Shown: positions 9,461 through 21,979, counted from the first letter of the stretch. The stretch is DNA of 64,000 nt from Telopea speciosissima (GCF_018873765.1 NC_057925.1:11915568-11979567), one strand, 5' to 3'. Numbers and translations: made by a program. The notes: generated from the sequence alone by a model not told the origin.

Positions 9461-12057
9461 AAAACTCTAAATCACAGTCGATCATATATTAGATTCATTA
9501 TGTATTTCATCTTCAACCTTCTTCATGGACGTTCAAATAGTTTGTTATTTCATCCTCTTAGGCCTGATTTGTTATTATAGCACGTAAGTTGTTAGTCTTA
9601 AACCCGTTGTGGGACAACCATGCTTTGGTTTCCTATTGATGTACAAATCACAGTAATAAATAGGGCTTCTCATGTTCTCAAAATCAACTTCCTTGAATTG
9701 AATTACAACAACTACGTCTACATAGATCTCATTTGAAAAAAAAAAAAGAAGCAGCCATAGAACCTTTCTCTCCCGCCTTAACCTGCTGATCGATGGAGAA
9801 GAACGGAGAGACCTTTGCTTTTCTGGTGCTCTTGACAACTCTTCCTTCGTCGATGCACCCACCCTGCCTGCAATTGGCTAACCATTTTCAATGACGTCAA
9901 TGGGGGAGAGAAAGTGAAAAAGCGAGATTGCAGGGGAAATCCTAATCACAGAGAGAGAGAGAGAGAGAGAGAGAGATGTTCATACATTCTCGTTAACTAG
10001 AGAGAGCGCGACTGAGTGAGAACATGAGCGCGAGATTTGAGGTCATTGTTCATCTTCATCGTTATAACCAGAGAGAACGAGGGAGTAAAAGCCTCGTTGT
10101 ATACCCAAAAAGAGCCATTGTCATAAGTTTATTGAAATGACTATTTTGCCCATAAAAAAAAACTGTTGTTTACCACGTGTTCATTAAAGACAGTGCGAAA
10201 TAGGATGGAATATGACTTCAAATTTGATATTGAAAGGACTCTTTACCTGTTTCAGAATTTCTATTCCATCTTATTTTTCTTTCACTTAAATGAGGTGCAA
10301 AAATCAAACCAACATTTTCTGAAATAGAAATTACCCCATGAAATTGAAATAGAAATCAAACCAATTCAGCCCCGAAACCTGATCGAATTCAGGGATTTTG
10401 TAAAATCCCCCTTCAACTCGTCTATGAAACCTATGAAATCCAGTTAACTCGGTGGTTTTCGATAAATTTTGATTGAATTTTTCTCCCATGTTGGTGATAG
10501 AAAAGGATTTTTTTTTTTTTTTTTTTTTTTTTTGTCTTAGAAAAAAAATAAGACAGAACTTAGTTTTCTTTCACCCAAAATAAAGAAAGAATCTTTGTGC
10601 CTACAACTTGTAACGGTTGGACGTCTGAAGCGTTGCCAAGGATATTCCACAAATAGGGGAGTAATTCGACCTTCTTATTTAATAGTTGGTAGAGGAAAAC
10701 TTTTTCTTAAGAAAAATAAAGGTTTTTTCTTATTTTTTTCGGAATTGAGAACTAATATTTTTATGACAAAAGTTCGCTCCTAATCAGAAGAAAATTCACA
10801 CCATGGAAAGGATGAGGAAGATTTATTAATTTGAATATTCATGTTTAGAGAGAGAGAGAGAGAGAGAGAGAGAATTTGTATGAATGCCATGGATTATTAT
10901 ATGAAAGGACGTGCAAAGAAATCCATGCGAAGAAATTCACATTCCATTGTTCATGATATTAAACAAGAGAAGATTACTATGTTAGAATTCGAAGACGAAG
11001 GGAAGGTTGATTGGATAAAATCAGAAAAGTGATAAAAATTAGAGTATTTTGGTTTTTTGTAAATTTTTGTAAAAATAGGTTAGGGCAATTAGGTCTTTTT
11101 AAATTTTAAAAAAAATAAAAGAAAGGATAGTATGATCATTTTATAGCATTTAATGCCTGGTGTGAACTTAAATGGCTTTAGGGAGTAAAGTAGGGGTAAT
11201 ACGTGAAATTTTCAAGAATGGTACGTGAACTTATCAGAACCTTATGGAAGTATGAGAAAAATTAGATGTATTTTAATGAGATACGCATTTTATCCCTAAA
11301 AATTAGGTAAAACAATAGAAGATGAGAATTGAGATTGTTGAGAATGCCTATGACCACACTTCATCAAATTCAAATGAAAAGTCAGAGAGAAATATTTTTT
11401 TAATAACAAACCATTAAACAGTAAAGTAGACGTAATGCGTTGACTATCACCTCAGACTCCACTCCACAGATTATATCGTGTATTTCTTGCTAAAAAAACA
11501 AAGAGTAGACATAGCCAAAATATATTTTTTTTGGCAGATAGCTAAAATGTTCTCTCTTAATATAACTTTGTTAGAAGTTTACCACATAAATAAATAAATA
11601 AGTGATTTCATCAGTTAGGTCACATTCTTATGCATATCTCATTATTTAAACTCACTCCATTAACTTGACCACTTGATTAAGAAAGTGAGAATTATTTATT
11701 AGTTGATGAAAATGTTTTTATGCTAAAATAAACCTATTTCTTCATTATTTTCTTTATTTCTATTCTTGAAAAACCCTATCCTGCAACTGAAATCCTCTTT
11801 ACCCCTTCATTACCTCTTCTCCTTCTAAAATCTAATCGAATTCTCGCTCCACCATTGCCACCACTACCAATGCTGCCCAATTTAAGACAAATGTTTTGAA
11901 CGCACAACAATTCATAAACTATGTGTGTTAAAGTAGGAAAGCTCGGTATCAAAATTCACAAAATTCCCTCAAGATTACACTAAAATAAAGATGGCGTGGG
12001 AAATTGACATTTAACAGGTTAGGTTCCCTTCAATCTATACTCCAATGTGTATAGCAC
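9461..12057. other. Gene-free stretch with simple repeats
   Basis: It contains (GA)n runs at about 9952-9976 and 10846-10873, and a T-run at about 10508-10533. Around 10360-10480 a short TTTCGA-type repeat relic occurs. No convincing protein-coding exon, RNA gene or complete mobile element was seen. Confidence 0.4.
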
Positions 12058-12065
12058 TAATTTGG

Positions 12066-12234
12066 GGATCTTTATCCCCTCAATTGGCCTGCCCCTCAAT
12101 TCCATCTAATAGGAGGGTAGAAATGACCACCCTATCCCCTGTCCGAACACACTGCCCGGGGTGGGGCCCACCTCACTCTATTAGAGGGAATTGAGGAAAT
12201 TGACGGGCAAGCAAATTGAGGTGATATTTTTCCC
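12066..12234. mobile_element. hAT-type MITE, GGATCTTTATC family, copy 1 of a tandem pair
   Basis: 169 bp with TIRs starting GGATCTTTATCCCCTCAATT. Flanked by TAATTTGG (12058-12065) and TGATTTGG (12235-12242), an 8-bp target duplication with one difference. The inner part is also self-complementary (TCTAATAGGAGGG against CTCTATTAGAGG). Confidence 0.8.
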
Positions 12235-12242
12235 TGATTTGG

Positions 12243-12420
12243 AGGGTCTTTATCCCCTCAATTTGTTTGCCCCTCAATTTCCTCAGTTCCATCTAATAGG
12301 GTGGTAAAAATGACCACCCTACCCTCTGTCCGAACACACTGTCTAGGGTGGGGTCCACTCCCTCTATTAGAGGGAATTGAGGAAATTGACGAGCAGGCAA
12401 AATGAGGTGATTTTTTTCTC
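12243..12420. mobile_element. hAT-type MITE, GGATCTTTATC family, copy 2 of a tandem pair
   Basis: 178 bp, same family and orientation as copy 1, flanked by perfect TGATTTGG duplications (12235-12242 and 12421-12428). The middle duplication is shared with copy 1. Confidence 0.8.
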
Positions 12421-12581
12421 TGATTTGGATCAATTGAAGAACATAGACATAAGTATAATCTCAAGAAAAAAGTTTTGGGAAGCACTTGATCAGGTCAAGA
12501 AGTTTCTCATACTGGGATGTACAGGCTTGGCACCGTATTGAAGGACTACCCAAGAAGTAGAAGCACTAATATGAGCTTGAG

Positions 12582-13147
12582 TAGGGCTGCAACAGGGTTG
12601 GGTTGGGCCGGGCTTCATAGAACCCTAACCCAACCCTAAATCCCCTTAGTTGGGCCCAGCCCGACCCGACCCGACCCGACCCTGACTCAGGGCCAAAAAA
12701 ATCCAACCCTGACCCGCCCTCAGGGTCGGGCCGGGCTGACCCTGATTGGCCCTGATCATGGGGAGGGGGAAACAAATGCATGGGCTGGAATGGGCTAGGA
12801 AGGACATTATTAATTTTATATAAAATAACAATATAATAAATTATATTATAATACTTATTGTCTTCATATATAATATATTATATAAAAAAATGTGGGTGAA
12901 ATTTAAAGTTTATAATGTATAAATTATATCAATATATATTTTATAGTATAACTTAAATCAGGGTCGGGGCTGGGCCGGGCCAAGCTTAGCTCGAGGCCTC
13001 AACCCTAACCCGATCAAACCCTAACTCAGGACCAGAAATTTCCAACCCTGACCCGCCCTCAGGGCCAAATATCTCAGCCCAGACCCTGTTCGGGCTCAGG
13101 GCGGGCCAGGGTGGGTTCGGGCCGACAGGGCCAAACTTGCACCCCTA
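12582..13147. mobile_element. hAT MITE with TAGGG(N)TGCAA termini
   Basis: Starts TAGGGCTGCAAC and ends GCACCCCTA (inverted), with a perfect 8-bp duplication AGCTTGAG on both sides (12574-12581 and 13148-13155), the hallmark of hAT insertion. The outer arms are GC-rich (GGGCCGGGC and GACCCGAC words), the core is AT-rich. No transposase. Confidence 0.9.
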
Positions 13148-13526
13148 AGCTTGAGTATGTTTTCCCTTCTTGAACCTTTGAGTTATTGGTGGAGAATAAT
13201 ATGAAATGCGTTTCAATTTTGGGTTTGGAATCCAAAACTAAATGGGAGGAAAAACTTACAGGGGCACCCTCAACGGTACTCCAGACTTTATTGTCCGGAA
13301 AAACTCTATCAAAAATAGAAAATTTGCACAACACGAATTGTTAAGAGTGTGGAAAAAATATAAAATAAAACATTCAAACGGCAAACCCATGCTTCGTTAT
13401 GCCTGCATATTAGAGTTTGGGGTTTCTTTGTAGAGAAACCGATTATTAAACAGTGAAATTTGCTGCCAAGGATAACGATGCAGCCAAAACCTAGCATTCT
13501 GATACAGGATTTAATCAACAACCTAT

Positions 13527-13709
13527 ATGGAAAATTATCTTCTCCAGTTTTCTGTCCGGCCCAGTTCCCCAGTTCCTCTAATAGGGGGTGGTGGATCCCA
13601 TCCGGGCAGAGTGTTTGGGCAGGGGTAGGGTGGTCATTCCAATCCCCCCTTGTTAGAGGAACTGAGGGACTGGGTCTGGTAGAGAACTGGAGGTGATAAA
13701 GATCCCAAC
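13527..13709. mobile_element. hAT-type MITE, GGATCTTTATC family
   Basis: Imperfect inverted halves: AATTATCTTCTCCAGTTTTC at the left, GGAGGTGATAAAGATCC at the right. The inner words CTCTAATAGGGGG and CCCCTTGTTAGAGG are complementary. Same family as 12066 and 47339. Confidence 0.65.
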
Positions 13710-14089
13710 CTATACTCTTATCGGAAACGAGAGAGAAATGAGGAAGAGGGTTTTCTGTCAAAAACATGAGAGTAGTGAGAAAAGAGAAATCCGGAGTGAG
13801 CAGAAGATTCGCAAATAACGGACAGACAGGTTGGATAGATTTTGGGGAAGATGGGTGTCACAAATTCCAGACAGATTACCTGTTTTAGGTTCCTAGGACA
13901 TCACTTCAAGTTTCAGTGAATTGGGTTTTGTGTGGGAGATGGTTTGGAGTTCATGGGTTTAGGTGCAGGGGAAGAAGAAAAAGTAGAAGAGGACATTAAT
14001 GTCATTCTACCCCATAAGGGTATATTTGTCATAAAATGAGTTCAACACTCCTACCGTTTGCAACTAACGGTGACATATTATCACTTATT

Positions 14090-14369
14090 ATCGTCAGATA
14101 TAATTATATTATATAACAAAATATGTGTGATATTTAAAGCTTATAATATATATAGTATATTAATATGTATCTCATAGTATAACTAAAAATAGGATCGGGT
14201 TGGGCTGGGCCGGGCCGGGCTCAACCCTGGCCTGACCCGATCCTAACTCAGGGCTAGAAATTTTATTCTCTAACCCACCCTCAGGGCTAGGTAACTCAGC
14301 CTAGGCCTTGTTGGGCTCAGGGTGGACTAGGGCAGGTTTGGGCCGACAGGACCAAACTTACACCCCTAC
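14090..14369. mobile_element. Truncated copy of the TAGGG hAT MITE
   Basis: It matches the AT-rich core and one GC-rich arm of the element at 12582-13147, ending in TTACACCCCTA. The other arm is missing. Confidence 0.7.
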
Positions 14370-15515
14370 TTATTGTCCTCACAGAAAGAGAGATTAGGCT
14401 TAGGGTTAGTGTTTTATACCCACATTACCATGTAATAACGTAGTCCACCATGGTACCAGTGATGATGGTAGCCATGGATAGGGATTAAAATATGGAAACG
14501 ACTAAACGATGGGCCGAGAATACACTATGGGTGATGATAGTAACTATGAAAATGGATTAAAATATAGGTAAGGATTAGAGAAAAGGGGAACAGAATGTGA
14601 AGTAGTTAACTATGATTTTTTTCTTTTTATTCTTCCATTTTATCTATTTTATTCTTCATTGTGTCTATGACATCATTCCCTATTAAAAAAGCCATCAATT
14701 ATGAAACGGTTTTTATACGATTTCTATTCTGTTAACCATCAGTTTTTTTGTTTAGAAATCAGAATCGAATCAAGAAGGGAATCTATGAAATCAAAACTGG
14801 ATCATTTCTTTGTGGTTCGATCGTAAACGGTCGGTACCAGTTCTAAAATTCAGTTCTATTCCATTTTGACATCCTTAGATGATACATAATTTTTTGTGAG
14901 CCATTTTTTCTCTTTGGAGGAAGGTTGCTAGGCATTTTAGCAACAATAAATCAATTTTTGTAACAATTTTTTCTGTCGCCAAAAATGCCTTTTCTTATAG
15001 CAAGGTGTCTAGGCCCGTAACTGGTATGGAATTATGGTGTCTTTATTTTCTTTTCTAGCTCTTCTTACTGACTTGCTTTTGTGAGAAGTTAGATATGCAA
15101 AAGTTCTTGATTCAATAAGTAAAGACAAAGTGAATTATTATTGTCATAAATGGCTATTATTTTTTGAAATGTCACAAAACATGTATTATGTCATGTGGAC
15201 AAATGTGTGCATTTCGTTTATTGGATAGAGAGGTTGGATATGGTCTAGATTAGTCACATGTCAAATTTAATAGTGTAATTTAATCAAATATCCCTTTGTA
15301 TTGCCATGCATCCTGTGTACATACATACATGTGTAGTAGTATTCTAGATAATTTTGTATACTCTTCCACTCCAACTCCAAATATGAATAGACGATTTAAA
15401 TTAAAAAAAAAAAAAAAAAGAAGATAATTTAAATTTATGTTTCTAGAAACATCATGTTTCCTTGTTACATGAATAACCAGAAATTAAAAAAAACAAAGAA
15501 AATTGGTTTCTATGA
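14370..15515. other. Intergenic, nothing recognised
   Basis: AT-rich. A17-type run near 15404. No gene, RNA or clear mobile-element structure was seen. Confidence 0.4.
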
Positions 15516-15517
15516 GG

Positions 15518-15650
15518 AAGTGTGGCGTCTATGCCCAGACATATGGGGTCGAAATGATTGCCCTGCCCTCCATGAAATGCAAAATGATTCACATGTTAAT
15601 GCTTCTGTGTGTGTTTCCATTGCTCTTATGCGAGAGGCCACACTCCCCAT
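15518..15650. mobile_element. Fold-back MITE (GTGTGGC...GCCACAC ends)
   Basis: The left end AGTGTGGCGTC and right end GAGGCCACACTCCC are inverted. The core has the GAAATGATTGCCCTGCCC word shared with other fold-back elements in the window. Confidence 0.5.
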
Positions 15651-15932
15651 AGGTAACACTTCCCCAAAAACAAATTGAAGACTTGGCTTTATGATTTTCA
15701 CCTTAGTATAAAAAAAAAAAGGGTTTTTGACAAATGGCTCCCTGAAAATGCCCATTTATCCAAATGCCTCCTACAATTTTTTAATTGCAAATTCCTTTTA
15801 CTTTCAAAATATTGTAACACTTTGGTCCCTATTGTTAAATTGAGACGTTAGATGTTAGTTTTAAGAAATCTAATGATCAAAATACCCTTATGATAATAAT
15901 CCACCAAAATTAAAAAATAAAATGTTTTTTAT

Positions 15933-16100
15933 GGGAGATTGCGGAGCATGGCCCTTGCATGCACGCATAGGGTCAATGGGGGAAACGCAAGCAAAAGCAT
16001 CAACATGTCTACATAAGCGACATTTCTGGCTTTCATGAGGACAGGGCAATCTTTCCACCTCCACCCTTTTCCCTCCATACTTCACAGAGAGTGTTTTTTT
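15933..16100. repeat. Left half of the gene 2 3'-flank duplicon
   Basis: The words AAAAGCATCAACATG and CATTTCTGGCTTTCATGAGGA match the 3' flank of genes 3 (29860), 4 (39850) and 5 (58185). The continuation toward gene 2 resumes only at about 22735, so the 16111-22724 element was inserted into this duplicon. Confidence 0.6.
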
Positions 16101-16110
16101 GTGGGTGAGT

Positions 16111-17010
16111 GGTCGCGGTACGTGCGTGAGAATTTGTTCGCAGAGCGTTTTTCTCTGCTAACCATTGATTTCACCAGGTAGAATCTGAGTCGTTGAACCG
16201 TTTCTCCCTCAGTTCACCCAAAACCGTGACAACCGGTAATTATTTGAAAACCCAATCCCAACCCAATGGATTAATCTCACGAGGATTGTTTTTCCGGAAT
16301 CAAAGGGAGAGTGGGAGAGTTGAGCATAATCTGCTATTGCTTATACGAACAGGGTAATCTGTCTCTTGGGCATTAACTCATCCTCTCTCCTCTCTCCTCT
16401 CTCTACTCTTTCCCGCTATTCTCTCTCCCCTCTCTCCACTCTCCTCTCTTCACTCCTCCCAAAAGAGACAACGACGAGTTAAGCTTGGATCTGCAACCTC
16501 CGGCGACTCAGGCGAGTCAAGCTTTGGTCTGCATCCTCCGCCGAAGATGTTTCACCTCCGTCTGCAACCTCCGGCGAAGGCGACGAAGGCGAACCACGTT
16601 GTGCAACTTCAGCCAAAGGCGAACCTCTGTCTCCACTCTCCTCTCTTTACTCCTCCCGAGAGCCAAGGTTTCCTTTGTCAGTCACAGCCACCTCCGGCGG
16701 AGTCTCCTTGGTCTGCATCCTCCGGAGAAGGCGTTACACCTTCGTCTACAACCTCCAGTGAAGGCGCCGAAGGGGAACCGTGGTCTGCAACCTCAGGCAA
16801 AGAGAAACCTTGTTCTCTCTCCAGTGTCGGTTCCTGGGCTGCTAGGATACAATCGAAGACGGCAAAAAACCAGCGGAGTTCCTGTCTGCCTCACTCCTCG
16901 CTTTGCCGGAGTGCACGTAGGAGCAAAAAAACAGCGGAAGTCAGATCTCAAGTTTTGCTCCCACTCTCAGGTTCCATTTTTTCTCTCACTCCTCTCTCTC
17001 TCTCTCTTTC
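16111..17010 (+). repeat. Left terminal inverted repeat, with degenerate internal repeats and an open frame
   Basis: Contains at least six degenerate copies of a CTGCAACCTCCGGCGAAGG-like word. An ATG-initiated open frame of 155 codons (16547-17014) is rich in Gln, Pro and Ser. The right arm keeps the same ATG and a similar frame. No known domain is visible. A second, overlapping frame is also open but starts at TTG. Confidence 0.65.
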
Positions 17011-18604
17011 TTAGCAACCGTGTTCCATGTGCTACGAGTCTGAACATCTTACATGATCAACCTTACTCGTTTGATTGTAAAGTCAGATCTCAAGTTCTGC
17101 TCCCAGGGTGTTACTGCGGATGATGTGTGGTCAGTTTTGAGGAAGCTTGTTTCTTCTAATTCATCTTCAGATTCAAATCCAGATTGTACAACTCAATGTT
17201 TAAGAGTTGCCATTGATTTTCTATATTTTGCCATCGGTTTTCTAAGATCACTTGTATTAGGAAAAGATTTGTGCTATAACAAGGCATGAGAAAGATGTAT
17301 ACCAGAAATTACAGAGAAGCTAGCTAACCCGAAGAAACTGGCTAATTTTACATCTTGGCTTTTATTACATAATTGAAGGAGTTTCAGAAAAATCAGAGAA
17401 CACAATATCATTGACATAAATAGGATAAGAAAAGCTTTCAAGTCTATCAATTGGATTTGTTGCTGCATACTTTTGGAAGCAGGAAACCTTGTAGTCTTTA
17501 ATTTCCCTGAAGAGTTTTCATTCCTTGGTTAGTGCTGATGCTTGTATTTTTTTATTATCTACAACCATCAGAGACAGTTGAGGTTTGTTGTAGCTTCTAT
17601 TAATTTGATGAGTTAAACATCTTTGTATCTAGTTGCGCCATCTTTTCTTTTGCCAAATCAATAGATGACTTAAGGTCCTAAGGATTTGCTTACTGTTGTG
17701 CATTCTATTCCAAAGAAACAATTGTGGTACCTTTTTGTTATTTTTTGTTAATGAAATATTTTATAGAACTCAACTCATTATGATGGAAGATTTCTTCATT
17801 CTTTTTTGCTTTTTCCCAAAAATTTAATGTTGGAAGATATATTGTTTTATTCTCATTCAATTGAATCTTTCTGAAGAACATTGAAAAAAAAATACTGTTA
17901 AATGATTCAAAAACACCAGAAATGATGGTTGTAAACAATCCCAGTTAGGCTTCAGACCTCTGTGTTACCAAATCATTTCTGTGAGTCATTGCTCCCTCCC
18001 GTGGAATGAGATATTTTACATTAGAGGGCAAGAGATGAGGCTTTTATAATGCAAGGAGCAAGACTCCTAATCGCTCCATTACTCATACATAGCCATCCAA
18101 TACTGGAATTTTTATTAGCTTGGATCATTCTGAGCACTTCCTTCATGAAGGTACTCTATTTAAGAGTTAATTACTACCCTAGTGAAATTTTGGTTCGTTG
18201 ATGACTTATATGCTGCTTTGAGGCCAACCTGCAAGTACACCATAGATTGCTGCATTGGAGGGGACCCTTTTTCTTTCTTTTCGTTTCCATCCTCTTTTTC
18301 TTTTTAAAATATTTCTTCCCTTGCCTTTTTCTCTTTGTGTTGTTTGAGTCTGACAATAGAGGTGAAGAAATGCGTACCACGTGTAATGGGGTTTTTTTCT
18401 GTATTTTAAAAAAACTATGTTTTTATTATCATGTGCAATGGTTGAAACTGAGAAGTCTCAGCCTAATTTGTTCATAGATAATAAATCAACCATGATGCAC
18501 TAGAGAAGGCTGATTCCTGTAAAGATTGATCCTTGTAATGGTCAGTATAATTTATTCTTATTTTTATATATTGGATTAAACTTACATGGTTTATGGAGGT
18601 ACAT
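17011..18604. other. Interior of the large element, unidentified
   Basis: A frame at 17053-17289 (about 79 codons) reads through from the left arm and has a hydrophobic stretch near its end, but resembles no family I know. The T- and A-rich remainder looks intronic. Captured gene sequence is possible but not shown. Confidence 0.35.
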
Positions 18605-18678
18605 GAGTCTTTAGCTCAAAAAAGGAAGAGCACCTGGGTTTGTTCCTAGGAGATGATGGTTCGAGTCCATCAAGACTC
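18605..18678 (+). ncRNA. tRNA-like sequence, copy 1
   Basis: 74 nt that fit a tRNA layout: acceptor stem GAGTCTT/AAGACTC (7 bp, perfect), D stem GCTC/GAGC, T stem GATGG/CCATC with loop TTCGAGT, 5-nt variable region. The anticodon stem is imperfect (CCTGG against CCTAG). Box B GGTTCGAGTCC is consensus and a T6 run follows at 18699-18704, so Pol III transcription is conceivable. More likely a tRNA-derived repeat than a working tRNA. Confidence 0.55.
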
Positions 18679-18704
18679 TCATGTTGATGGCACTTGGATT
18701 TTTT

Positions 18705-20423
18705 AAAAGAATAACTCTTGATCATCAAAGCTGGTTTTTTGCCTTTTATTTTTTTTAAAAGTGTGGGTGATGGCCTTGGAATTGCTGTATTTATTTTTTT
18801 TAAGTATTACCAAGGAAGGGGGAAGAAACAGGACTTTCGAGGCAAAAGATATTCAGTTTGGTTGATAAGTAAGAACCTCAGTTTCAGGTTCAGGGATTGG
18901 GCTTTGGAATCTCAATCTGGAGTTCTATGTTTGAGCTCTGTTTATGTGTTTTGCTTTTTGGCATTCTTATGGTTTTAAAGCTGGGTTGAAAAGAATGGAC
19001 ACTGTTTCTTATTCTGTGCCAGGGGAGGGTACACTAGAACCCTCTGTGTTTATCTCTCCTCATTCACTCTCTTATCTTTTCTCTTAATTAGTACCTGTTA
19101 TAATCTTAGTAGGTTAGATTGTTCTAGCATTGAACTAATCATGAAGGAGTTAAAAAAAGGAATAGATCAGATGGTTCTATTTTTAATTTCTTGTTTCTAT
19201 TCCTGTTTATTACATTTGACTCAACTCATTTCACTTTCTAATCATGTTCTTGAGCTTTAGAAGGCCTTAGGAAGCTAAGTCCTGCCTGGTCTTCAATAGC
19301 ACCGACAGCACTTTATTAAATCTCCGACGGAGTAGCCGTCGGAGATCTGAAACCTGCGCTGCCACAACAGATCAGTCTGCGACAGAGATCTGCAACCTGC
19401 AGCGCCACCACAGATCAGTCCGCGAACCTCTCCCGAAGCTCTTTGAAGTTCTAATCAATATGGAACTCGTTGATACCCTCAAGTACCTTTAAGGCTGGCA
19501 TGATCATGCTGCTCTGGGCTCTAGTTCTGGCTTATGAGCTTTGGCTTCTTCTATCCTTTGAAGTTCCAATTAATATATCAGACCATGTTTCATCTAATGC
19601 TTGTATGGCAGCATGGAGGTGGTGTTACAGGTAATTCAAAACTATTGAAAGCAATCTGAATAATGGATTTTCTATGTAGCATCAACATAGGCAATGACTG
19701 TTAGAAACCAAATCAATGTATCACAGGGAAGCAACAGAAGAAAGTTCTCATTTATTTGAATAAAAATAGATCGGGCTGAAGACAACATGGAAGAAAATAA
19801 AAAACAGTGAAATGGGAGTTCTCATGATTAAAAAAAAACTTATTTAATCAACAATAAAATGAATAGAGTTATGGGACCTGGAAACGTAATCAGCACTCCT
19901 CTAAAATGCCATATGCACCTATATCACAGCTCCCCAATAGATTATAGTGACAACATGTCATATTCAAAGGATTGTAGTTCGATCAATCCAATTTTATAAG
20001 CTTTACTGAACTGAGTTAATACACTGTCTATCACATAGCTCTAGTACACAAATATGGTGGCCATCCAAAAACCATTTTGAATCCTCAAATGCCAAACATT
20101 TTTCCAGACGAATCATTAATCATCATTAATCATCATAACAAAGATAAAGTTTGTTATAGCAATAAATACAGGAGAAAACAAACGAAAGGATGAAACTATG
20201 ACCAAACCAGAGTGACCTTTACAGACTTCAAGGACCAAACCATGCAATGGAAGCCAGAGTCAAGGAAGCAGGCATCATGGACCAACACAGGCTAGGCCAA
20301 GCTCAAAGTGACCATTACAGACTTCAAGGTTTTCTGGCTGTGTCCTACATTATAACCCCCTCCCAAAAAAAAAAAAAAGATAAATAAATAAATAAATAGA
20401 AATTCATTAATTAGTTAACATGA
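18705..20423. other. Central part of the large element, unidentified
   Basis: Contains the hairpin island near 19320-19440 and a short direct repeat TACAGACTTCAAGG at about 20219 and 20316. No gene recognised. Confidence 0.35.
19320..19346. repeat. Perfect 11-bp-stem hairpin
   Basis: ATCTCCGACGG and CCGTCGGAGAT surround a 5-nt AGTAG loop. It sits in a GC-rich island (19320-19440) with GATCTGCAACCTGCAGCGCC words similar to the TIR repeats. Confidence 0.7.
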
Positions 20424-20496
20424 GAGCCTTGATGGAGTTGAACCATCATCTCCTGGTAAAAAAACCAGTTGCTCTTCCATTTTGAGCTAAAGGCTC
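20424..20496 (-). ncRNA. tRNA-like sequence, copy 2 (inverted)
   Basis: 73 nt, related to copy 1 and in opposite orientation. Acceptor stem GAGCCTT/AAGGCTC, D stem GCTC/GAGC and T stem GATGG/CCATC are intact. The anticodon arm can pair CTGGT/ACCAG around a T-only 6-nt loop. The flanks (TATTGGATTAAACT) also match copy 1, so the repeat unit is larger than the tRNA-like part. Confidence 0.55.
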
Positions 20497-21760
20497 ACAT
20501 ACATCAATTAAAACCATGTTAGTTTAATCCAATATATATATATATATATATTAAATTACACTAACCTCACCTGAGATACACCTCAAGTGCTGCACAACTA
20601 AACATAGAAACCATTACAGTTATACAAGTTATAGAATTCTGAGGAAAATGTTACAACAACTGGCCAAAATTATCAATTGTAACTCTCTCCATTCTAGTGG
20701 ATGAAAAACATGAGAATCAATGAAAACATTATAACATCTGACAAGAAAAATTATCTTTGTACTAGCATAAAGTGCTCGAGAAGAGAGCACTAATTAACAA
20801 TACAGCAGAAGTCTAATAGTCACAATAAGTAGAAAGCATCAACTCCATCTTCCAGAATCAACTGAATCAGCCACAGACCATCTGTTTAAGAAAAATTCAG
20901 TAAAAAGGTGAGAGGCTCATCCATGCTGCCCATTAGAAGCATAAATTGCTATAGCATAAATATTTTCTTTTAAATTAATAGTTTTATCCGGTTTATGAAC
21001 TCCACCCTCCACCATTGCATCCAATCTTTTTAAGATAACAGACAACAACAATCCAACATTAATAAATTTTTATACAAAATATCGAGGAGAAAGTTTGATT
21101 TTATCTCTCTCTCTATTGAATAAAATAAAATCCAATCTGAATTTAGTAAAGAGAGCTATTAATTAAAAAATGCCATCAAGATAAGTTCAAGTGCTTGAAA
21201 TAATGTAAATCATTTGTTGCCTGATCTTCTCTGATTCCATTATTCATCTGACAAAGATAATGAAAGTGGCATATAATGCCTGTAATAGTTGTGCAGGGGA
21301 TTGGGGCAAGTGAGGTCAATGGTACAGAGCAAATCAGATTTTGGCCAATTCATGAAAATAAACCCTAGATTAATCCATGAGTTGTCAGATCTAAGCACAA
21401 ATTCTAAGATTCTTGATACTTATTATCATAGTTCATATCCATCAATGGCCCAGAGCATCAAAGATAATAAACAGTAGTAGAAACTGATCCCCCAACAAGC
21501 ATTAATGCACACTGATTGTCCCTTCTTCAACCATCTTATTTAGGGGTCCTACCTCATTTATCTCTTCCATGTCTAATTACCAATATGTTAAGGAAATGGT
21601 TACAGTATCATACTCTACAGAAAGCCTTTACGAAGATTCAAACCCATTTTTTCTTCAAATTTGGGCTCATTAAGAAGATCGAACATCTAGGGTTCTGACC
21701 GTGGGTAAATTTTAATGCCAAATTTAGGTGAAAACTATACCTCCGTTCTTCTTCTTCTTC

Positions 21761-21979
21761 CTAGGCAGAGGTTTCATTCTCTTGAGCGCTTAAAAAAGCG
21801 AAAAGTGAAGAAAGGGCTTGTGAGTAACTGGTGTCCGAGAATGACTGGCTTGAACAACCCTTGTAGACAAAGTATATATAGGTATCTGAAGCAGTTTTTA
21901 CAGATGGAAATAACCCAAAACCTGCAATGAAGAAGAGAATGGAGGAGAGGAGACAAAAGGAATTTCTGATAAAACCCAT
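21761..21979 (-). pseudogene. Captured 5' fragment of a DUF26 (PDLP / cysteine-rich repeat protein-like) gene
   Basis: 72 codons from ATG (21977-21979) to a stop at 21761. The first 24 or so residues form a hydrophobic signal peptide. Then follows the start of a DUF26/Gnk2 domain: YFVYKGCSSQSFSD, then SYSQALSSLFAFLSAQ. These match the opening of plasmodesmata-located proteins and related cysteine-rich secreted proteins (family knowledge). The second and third Cys of the C-X8-C-X2-C motif and the rest of the protein are missing, because the sequence leaves the family after about 40 domain residues. It lies close to the right TIR and points inward. Probably a captured exon; it could still make a short secreted peptide. 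Confidence 0.55.

Noticed and set aside
15454-16085. Short open frames 5' of the large element
   Set aside because: They cover fold-back repeats and show no known motif.
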